DNA from: Stereum hirsutum FP-91666 SS1
Taxonomy: Eukaryota; Basidiomycota; Agaricomycetes; Russulales; Stereaceae
Assembly: GCF_000264905.1 (NCBI RefSeq)
Contig: NW_006763134.1
Coordinates: 1,402,240-1,466,239, forward strand
DNA: 64,000 bases
Reading direction: 5' to 3'
A program made the translations under genes and the position numbers. This document shows, piece after piece, positions 56,251 to 64,000 of the stretch. Positions within the stretch are counted from its first letter, which is position 1. Every line of letters starts with the position of its first letter. Below the pieces are notes generated by a model. It did no database searches and had not been told where the DNA came from. It saw only the letters and a list, made by a program, of their open reading frames with translations.

Positions 56251-57721
56251 TCAAACAGAAAAGTCACAGCACTTAGGACAATAGTAGAAGACTGGGCTGT
56301 TCTTCAACGCTTCCCGAATCTCTTCTTCAACCCCTTTCTTCACAAAAGCAGGATCAGGGTTTGCTTTGGCTTGCTCGATGAACTTGTCATAATCTAACTG
56401 ATAACCGCTATCCTCTGCCCATGTTAACTTCTCCCTTGCCAAAACGATAACCTTCTCCAGGCTGTGTGGGGTGCCGCACATGGGATATCGAGCGATAGGG
56501 AGAGCGGCGATGGCGTTACCGGTAGGGAGGGATGGATCAACCGTTTCATCCCAATCATGCAGAATATACGCCTGGTCGTTCGAGTCGAGCCAGGCCGGGA
56601 TGTCTTCGGCGGTCAGATCGAGAATTTCGCTGCAGGCGGCGTGGACCCAAAGTCTGCATTTTGAACACCAGCGAAGCTCGTCTTCAACGGTGTTGTATAT
56701 ATTTCCTCTCCTGCATCCGTTGTAGCAGATTTTAACCCACTAAAATGCATGGAGTTTCATGAGCATAATGAACAAGAAAACATCTAACCACCGTCACTCA
56801 CATGAATTATGGGGATTTCATCAGTGTCGTGTGTCATCGTAGTCCATATAAGGCATATTGGTGTTGTTGCCATCGTCGAACTTTTGCAGGTCACATACAC
56901 CTACATAGCATCGCGACACACATTAGTATTGAACAATTGATTACAAGAGCTCTGGAAGTGTCATTGGTACCTTCAATTATAGATAAAGGATGGACTACGA
57001 CATAATTCGGATCTTCGATTAAGACATGTTCATACGGGCTGAGGGCAGAGAGATGGCTGTTGAATCATTCGCCGGTGGCAGATATTAACTAGGTACTGCA
57101 TAATATATGTTTGGACGATACATATAGCACGTACCGAGCCTCTGAATCCTCATAATTGTCGAACATCCATTGTGCACCATTCAACCATCGAACCCTGAAT
57201 AATGGCTCCAAGAACTTATCCTGAAGAGTCAAGAATTAGTGCACAGAGGTTCAGGAAAGCCTCTTGATCGCACCTACAGGGATATTCTGCTTTTGGACAG
57301 CGAAGATCTCATGAACCAACCCGATACGGTAGATGTTACCACTCCTACTTCCTTTTTCCCTGAATTCATGAACATCCTTTGTTCCTTTCGGCCATATTTC
57401 TTTTACCGGAATTGCGTAGATGCTGAGAGTCACAATACTAACGGTCAGCCGCACGGCGATTCACGAAAGAGGACGAAGACTGACTAGTCGCCGACACGGA
57501 CCGTTGCTTCTAATCGACCGTTATGAACTACACAATACCCCATTATTACTGGTTAGTATTTGCAAACCAAAATATTGAAACGGAGGAATACTGATGTCTA
57601 CTTCATTGTAGTGAACCAGGGGTTTGCCTTGGTAGACGGAGTCAGGTATGACATCTGCACTGGCTTCAGTCCAATCTGTTTTTACGCGCCGACACATGTT
57701 GGCAAGGCAAGGTGAAGGCAT
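56251..57721 (-). CDS. BAH domain and PHD-like zinc-finger protein, paralogue b
   Basis: Same architecture as the gene at 13.3-14.5 kb. The N-terminal exon is MCRRVKTDWTEASADVIPDS then KPLVHYNEVDI, joined over an intron to IHNGRLEATVRVGD. The BAH-like part has SIYAIPVKEIWPKGTKDVHE, SGNIYRIGLVHEIFAV, DKFLEPLFRVRWLNGAQWMF and, over an intron, HLSALSPYEHVLIEDPNYVV. The last exon starts WVKICYNGCRRGNIY and has WCSKCRLWVHAAC, the family block SLEKVIVLAREKLTWAE, and a final YYCPKCCDFSV. The cysteine spacing matches paralogue a, including the long insert before the last pair. A histone- or nucleosome-reading role is inferred from BAH and PHD modules. The start at 57721 and several exon ends are estimates. 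Divergent from the S9C peptidase gene. Confidence 0.7.
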
Positions 57722-58273
57722 AACAAATCTTCGTCGGTGAAGATGCTGGTGTCACACGAAAAGAGTAAAACAAGGCTGGACCAAGGCTGAAGCAGCCACC
57801 AACGGCGACATCGGACAGGACAACTTGAACTTGGGCCTAAGCGCAAGAATTCAACTACCAAGAGGAGAGTATCAAAGTTTTTGCTCGGAGATTGCTTGAT
57901 GCGTCCCGGACCCAAGCCGTCAGTGAGCGATTAGTGAGCGAGCAAGAGAGACAATGGTCACGATAAATTTCAAGTTGGCCGTCTTAACGATGTGGCGTGT
58001 GCAGCGGAACTTGCCGGGGCTGAACGCCATGTTGTCGGGATAATCAATCATTTTGTTGACCGTAAGTTCGAAGCCTCCGTTCGGACCATCCGGGCACAGT
58101 CAAGTTTCACCGCCAGTGTATCGTCGTGTACCTACTATATCCTGGAGCGATATATACAACCTTATCGATACCATCAGGTGTTATCAACTTGGAAAATACG
58201 TTTTCTGCGAAACCGTTCAACAAAGCCCAAACTTCTACCTTCCTCCATTGCAGTATCTGACTCTTCGACTGTC
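57722..58273. other. Divergent promoter region
   Basis: Between BAH-PHD paralogue b and the S9C peptidase. No gene seen. Confidence 0.4.
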
Positions 58274-60851
58274 ATGTCTGGGGTCAAAGGTAAACGTCTC
58301 TACAAAGCGCTCACCAGTCTTCCTTCCTACAGCTCGGCAGAGTTTGTAGGAGATGGCGGTGCGTGTCTCATCCCTCACGTCTCAACAATCATTCTGAATC
58401 TAATCCCTGCTCGCTATAACCCCCTTGGTCATTGGCAGTCATCAGTGTAACTTCGTCTTTTCAAGACCATATCCGTAATACCAGGCGTTCATTCTTGAAG
58501 ACGATCTTCTTCGCGACCGAATGGGAGACCGGAGACTTGAAGGTCACCAGATCGTTACCCCAGGACGTTTCATCGGACATCCAAGCTACTCTATACTCGC
58601 CGTCCCGGACGTTCAACGCAATCCTTCGGGAGACGTCCACCGATGGGATCAAGAAGCGCTTCGTCGAGATTTGGTACACTCAGGAATCCCGCCTCGAGGC
58701 GGAGTTAGAAGTCACTTCCCTACATGGCTCTTTCTATAGTTCTTGTATGTCAACATCATTCAAGACCCCGTACCACTCATTTGACAAATCTCACTCAAAA
58801 TCTCCACCTGGACATGTAGCCGACTTCAAGTCCCTTTCGTTCTCACCGTCGGAGAATGCTCTGGTGTATAGCGCCGAAGCGAACGAGATAGCTACAGAGG
58901 ATGCAGACCCATATGCACGCTTTCGCTACATTCCAGACGGCGGAGAGAGCATGACTGGACTGAGGCGCCCCACTTTATTCGTGGCGGTTTGGAAACAAAC
59001 AGAAGATGAAGCGATGTCAGAAATGACGGTGCAAAGCCTCGAGCTCCCTAAGGACAAATTGGCATCTCCCTGTGTCATTTTTGGACAGGCAGTCTTCGCC
59101 CAGGATGACACCATTATAGCTACGGGATATCAGTACACAGAGGATGGCCGCCGCCTTGGGACGATATGGTGCGCGAACCGCCCTTGCGCGGTGTGGGAAC
59201 TTCGATTCGACATTACCAAGGTCGAGGACAAGAAGACGGCCGGGGAGGACAAGAAGTTGGCCAGCTGTACCATAATTTCACCCACCATAATCTCCAACTC
59301 GACTCTATCCTCGAGGTTTCCTCGAGTATACAAGGATCCGACCTCTGGGCATAGCACCGCTCTCTGGCTGTCCCATGCTACCGGTGGCGCACACTTTTCT
59401 TGCTTCTCACTCCACTCATTCGACCTTCAAGCAAGGAAATCTACTGAACTCATTCCAGTCGTTTCGAAGCCCGACACTTCCTTCATGGCAGGTTTCAGTG
59501 GGTTGATCCCAGGGATCCCCAAACAACCTTTCCTAGTTTTCAATGGGAAAACTTACATGATTGCTCAGTCTGGTTCGGGAACCAAACAGGAGATACTCTT
59601 GATCGATACGACCGAGCCATGCCACGTCGTCTTCCTCACTCGTCGAAGCGCGGTCGCAGGGGAGGTGTATTTTGATCATTGGTGCTGGAACGTCATCGCC
59701 ACAGATGGTGGCCATAACGTTCTCCTTTGGAGAAGCTCGTCTATCAGGCCTCCACAGCTGTTACTGGGAACCTTGACAGGCTCCTCCACATCGCCGTCGC
59801 TTCGTTTACAAGTCATTGATGAGGTGCATCTTCCACTGAAGCGTGAGTCCATGAGTCTTTATCTCCTGTCTATATTATCGTGACTTGCTGATGTTTTGTG
59901 CTTTCGTCAGTGCAAACGGCTATATCATCATTGAAGCTCTCAGTCGTTCGCATACCCGATCGATCACCCTTCGAAATGATCTTAATCGAGCACTCGTTGC
60001 CACTGGACTCTACCACGTCTCGCTCTGCACGCCCGTTGGTGACTTGGATCCACGGTGGTCCTCATGGTTCTTACCTAACCAGCTTCTATCCTGTTGTTAT
60101 TGCACTAGCCCTACAAGGGTGTAAGTCGACCTCGACCGATCTGCATATATTCGCCGTCCTGACCAGTTCGTCATCATGATATAGATACCATTTCTATGCC
60201 CAACTACACAGGCTCTACTGGTCACGGAGACGATTTCGTGCAGAAACTGGTGGGAAAATGTGGAACGCTCGACGTAGACGACGTTATGGCGTCTGTGAAG
60301 CATTTGATCGAGATCGGTGTGGCGGAGGAAGGTCCTGGTAAACAACTCGTCTTGGGCGGTAGTCATGGAGGTTTCATCGCCGGTCATCGTTCGTCCATCA
60401 CTCCTTCCGTTTGATGTTCATTCGTGCTAATGAATCTTTCATGACAGTCCTCGGACAATATCCCGACTTCTTCTCCGCTGGCGTTCTTCTCAATCCCGTG
60501 ATAACTCCCGAGCCATCCTACTCCGATATTCCGGATTGGTATTTCGAGGAATTTGGTGTCCACTTTGACGCCAAGACACTCCTAACACCATCCACCTACG
60601 AGAAATTGTGGCCGATGTCTGCTATATCGCACGTAGACAAGGTGAAAGCGCCTGTATTGCTCCTCATGGGGTTGGACGATCGTAGGGTGGCGAACACGCA
60701 TGGTAGGGCGTTCTACCATGCTTTGAAGGGGAGAGGGATGGAAGTCGAGATGCTGGAATTCAAAGGGGAGGCACATCCGATCGATGGCGTGGAAGCTGCA
60801 CGAGTATGTTGGGAGGCGGAAGTGGATTGGTTTGAGCGGTTTAGAGCATAA
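58274..60851 (+). CDS. Acylaminoacyl-peptidase, prolyl oligopeptidase family S9C
   Basis: Serine peptidase that releases N-acylated residues from short peptides in the cytosol. The start at 58274 gives MSGVKGKRLYKALTSLPSYS. An intron leads to VISVTSSFQDHIRNTRRSFL. A large beta-propeller-like N-terminal domain includes FKSLSFSPSENALVYSAEAN and GQAVFAQDDTIIATGYQYTE, then GTIWCANRPCAVWEL. The alpha/beta hydrolase domain begins near PLVTWIHGGPHGSYLTSFYP. It continues ISMPNYTGSTGHGDDFVQKL and the nucleophile motif LVLGGSHGGFIAVLGQYPDF (Ser in GGSHGG). The Asp is probably in LLLMGLDDRRVANTHG and the His in FKGEAHPIDGVEAA. All triad positions are in the usual order. The ends of introns near 60120 and 60387 were chosen because they restore YTISMPNYTG and FIAVLGQYPD. 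Convergent with VPS16, with 186 bases between stops. Confidence 0.92.
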
Positions 60852-61037
60852 GAATGTAGGATCCAACCGTGGGCTGGGGTGTTCACAACGGCGATGTATT
60901 ACCCTTCAGAAATGCTGCACACCCTTGCGAGTGTCATAGAGTACGAGCAGCGGCGATCGCTGAAAGACAGGTATCAAATAGGCACCGAACGAGGGTTCTC
61001 TAATATACATCCAGTTGAGACCATACGTGGAACGCAA

Positions 61038-64000
61038 CTACTTCATCGACGAAGCAATTTGGTCCAGCTCTCTAGAGATCATCGAATTTGGGCTTCTCTT
61101 TCTCAGTTGTCTGTACCGACCCAGCCATAGTCAGCACCCACAACCCCACCGGGTAGTTTGACAAGCAAAAAACACTCACTCGAGCTTCACCTTATCGCCC
61201 CTCTCCTTACACTCCTGACCCGCTGACCTCCACTCGCCGCACTCCACGTAGAGGTCGACTCGCTTCGGCGCATCGCACCTAGCGACATAAGTCGCGGCCT
61301 CCTTTGGGAAACCCTTCTCGACGAGGTGACGGACAAACGCTTCGTACCCGATCGGAGACCGTTTGGACTTGGAGAAAGCCTCGAGCCCTTCAAAGTCGCG
61401 GGTGGACGTGAGGGCGTGGAGCTTAAGATACCAAAACCTACGGGAAATCAGCGATCGTACCCACAGAAATGTGAGCTTTAGTCAATGTACCGTTTGTCTG
61501 GGACTTTGAAGTCCGACTTGACCTTGTCGGCTCGTTTTGACATTCCATTGACGAGGCATATCCGTATCGTCTCGTTAATGCTGACGCCAAAAAAGGGAAT
61601 CTTATTGTCGGTTTCCTTCTCAAGCTGTTGTTGCAGCGTAAGCAAGCGAGAATATTCATCCATCGACTAAAATGACGAATTATGTTTAGGTTCGGGTACT
61701 TAGCTCGAGAACCGAGATGTGCTGACCTTCGCCTCAAAAGTCCGCTCCTTGTCTTCGGAAAAGAACTTCTGAGCTGCTTTGACAGATGTCATCTTCGACG
61801 CAGGATCCTAGAGAGCGAATAGTCATTTAGAGTTCGCATGCTACTGATTAGGTTTAAGGGCACGCACCTGCATGCGACTCGCTTCGTCCAAGCACAAGAC
61901 AGCACTTTCGACTCGCCTATCGTCGGAGTAATAAAAATCGCGCAACATCTCTCGGTTCTGTTCCCTAGCGTAGACCTGCAACAATTTACTCGCTGGCGCG
62001 AGCTTCGATCCGCCATCTTCGATCAGTCGGAAGAACGTCCCCAAAGGAAGACGATTGTAGAGGTGCAGTAGGACGTGATACACTGCACACCGTACCGTTG
62101 AGTAAGTGATTGGAGAGCACGAACATGGGGGATCCTCACCGAGATCTGTGTCACCGCTGTCCACCGCCTTTTGTAGGGCGAGGCGGTCCTCCTTCATGGA
62201 CAGGAGTAGAGGGACCTGATCTGACGCTCTCGGTTCATAGTCCAACAGCTGAGGAAATACAAACGGCACCGTTAGCACGAGCCTCATTGGCACCGGCTCG
62301 AGAAACAAACTAGAACTGACCCTCGTAGCTAGCCCTGTTCTTCCAACTTCCCAAGCTTTCTTCGCAATCTCCGCATAACTAACCCCACCGGCACCCAGTG
62401 CTTGGAACTTGTCCACAATGCTCTTGCAAACTTCGTCATCCGCACTCAGCTCAGCGTCCTTGCCCGAACCCGTAGTGGTAGGCTTGGACTTTAGAATCTT
62501 AGCGGACGCCCAGTGTTTGAGGACATTGTTTGGTGGGAGGGAGAGGAAGGATGAGACGCGGAGAGCGAGGAGATGAAGGTTGCGGGAAGTGAGTCGAGAG
62601 ATGAGATGATTTGGGGAAAGGTATTGATATCTGGAAGGAAGTCAGCCTCAATGTAGTAAAGGAACGGTGGAGTACTCGTACTGAGAATATGTGATAGGGA
62701 TCCCAATTTCGTAAAATCGAACAGCATTGAGCACCTTGAGGGTTTGGCCCATGTTCACGAAGTCTGTGGGGTTGTATAAGTCCAAGAAAGCCCTTCCGAA
62801 TTTCGCAGCCTGCAAAAGGCTCGTGAGGAGATCTATACATCAACAGCATTGAGAAACTTACGTTCAGTAGCTTGCGTTGCCACACTGGCTCCCACTCATG
62901 GCCCGCTGCATCAATCATCTCGTCGACAGCAGCAGCTAACTCAGGACGTATGCTCCGGATATTCTCGTCCGCCTTCGGTGACCTATTACTGAAGTTCTCC
63001 CAGGCGTCGTATAAGATAGCAGCTGGCGATGTTGAGCCTGGACGGAAGACGGAAACTGAGGCGGCTGAACAGGCAAAAATACAATGAGAAGATAGAATAC
63101 AACATGCAGAGCATGTAAAATGTACCGTACCCGGGACTTTCTGGATGAAGTCGCAGACATCTGGTCCAATAACCCGCACTCCATCGAGTTCGGTGACAGC
63201 GAATATTGGACCCGAATAGAAATACCTACTCGCCACACAATCAATGTGGCACCGCATGAGAGAGTAAATATACATACTGCAGAGTATCACCAAATGGACC
63301 GACAAGAACAGCGAGTCCATCCCAAGTCACCAAGATAGCGTCGTTCCCACACCATTCTACCTGCCTTACAGGTCCATCCGCTCCAATTACTTGTGACGTA
63401 TCGAACTCCGCGAGGTTTCTCTGGAAGTCTGTCGACACAACCCAGAGCGTGCCAGTCACCGTGAGCATTGCGAGAGACTTTCCGTTCGGGGAGGCGGACA
63501 TGTAGGAGAAGGGGCCGCGGGAAAGCCGTTGGTCGATGGTTTCTAAGTTGTCTACGGAGAGAATGCTGGAATCGACGGAGAGCAGCACTTCGACATGTCG
63601 TGAAAGGGTGAAATCTGGAGGGATGATAGTCCATGCATGTGGCGGCTCCGACATCCCTGTCTCGTTGTATGGGTCAACCATAGTTATACCGATAGCAGTA
63701 AAAGTACTCACCTGGATTCGCAAGCGTCAGTGGCTTCGCTCCTTCCCACCCCTTCACCTCCAAGAGCTGTAACGTTCCAGTCATAGCCACCAGCCCATTC
63801 TCGTGTATCTTTGCATCAATGATCCCAACTTCTGTTGCGTCGCTTCCTAACGAAAACTGCGCGTAATCTCCTTGAAGGTCGTATAGTCGGTAGACGCCTT
63901 CCTCGTTCAAGACGACGAGTCTCTCGTCACCCGTCCAACCGAAGCGAATGATCTTTCCCTGGTCCCACTATCGTATAGCATAGTCAGCACGCATATTCGG
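61038..64000 (-). CDS. Vps16, HOPS/CORVET tethering subunit (partial, 5' end beyond window)
   Basis: Core subunit of the class C Vps complexes that tether vesicles and drive SNARE-mediated fusion at endosome and vacuole. The visible chain starts inside the N-terminal beta-propeller (GKIIRFGWTGDERLVVLNEE, NLAEFDTSQVIGADGPVRQV, WCGNDAILVTWDGLAVLVGP). The alpha-solenoid follows: ILYDAWENFSNRSPKADENI, AAKFGRAFLDLYNPTDFVNM, LNAVRFYEIGIPITYSQ, YAEIAKKAWEVGRTGLATRL, SDQVPLLLSMKEDRLALQKA and VYHVLLHLYNRLPLGTFFRL. The C-terminal part has MDEYSRLLTLQQQLEKETDN, KFWYLKLHALTSTRDFEGLE and AATYVARCDAPKRVDLYVEC. The last exon, joined over an intron with gtgagtg...gtacag ends, gives EQLRKRSPNSMISRELDQIA and ends at 61038. 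Without that splice it would stop at once after KVKLE. At least nine introns. Confidence 0.92.

Overview
This is nuclear DNA from a filamentous basidiomycete, most likely an Agaricomycete (mushroom-forming fungus). Genes are dense, on both strands, and cut by many 50-70 base GT-AG introns. The recognisable proteins fit fungi: Sec62, Vps16, an SPX-EXS phosphate exporter of the Syg1/Xpr1 type, an FRM2/HBN1-type nitroreductase, an MSS51-like MYND protein, a NACHT-WD40 NLR-like protein and remnants of Tad-like LINE retrotransposons. No rRNA, tRNA, CRISPR or bacterial feature was seen.

Layout. 1-3.3 kb: a glycerophosphodiester phosphodiesterase. 3.5-8 kb: two members (P1, P2) of a lineage-specific gene family. 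9.1-12.8 kb: endonuclease III (base excision repair), divergent from a mitochondrial-type nitroreductase. 13.3-16 kb: a BAH-PHD-like gene divergent from family member P3. 16.1-19.1 kb: an inverted-repeat element broken by 949 Ns, then a short retroelement with target-site duplications. 20.8-24.3 kb: a 75-residue stand-alone dsRNA-binding protein and family member P4. 25.1-28.4 kb: SEC62 and a mitochondrial TPR protein. 28.9-37.5 kb: family members P5, P6 and P7, with a LINE fragment between P5 and P6. 38.8-42.8 kb: a HAD hydrolase, an MYND/MSS51-like gene and a dead partial copy of the HAD gene. 45-49.8 kb: the NACHT-WD40 gene. 50.7-55.7 kb: the phosphate exporter. 56.2-57.7 kb: a second BAH-PHD-like gene. 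58.3-60.9 kb: an S9C acylaminoacyl-peptidase. 61-64 kb: VPS16, running off the window edge.

The main result is the P family: seven divergent paralogues within 34 kb (3.5-37.5 kb), on both strands, interleaved with housekeeping genes. They share an N-terminal module, a Rap1-like Myb module ending in PHHS..SW, an acidic linker, a second Myb/SANT-like module with a PGRT helix, and a basic YRxRR tail. Intron positions between modules are conserved. The members are not near-identical, one is truncated and one has a doubled N-terminal module. This looks like an old, locally expanded family of putative nuclear DNA- or chromatin-binding proteins. I do not recognise a described function for it. With the two BAH-PHD-like genes, the dsRNA-binding micro-gene and the NLR-like gene, the window has a notable concentration of putative chromatin, RNA and self-recognition genes beside retroelements. 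A functional link among them is only inference.
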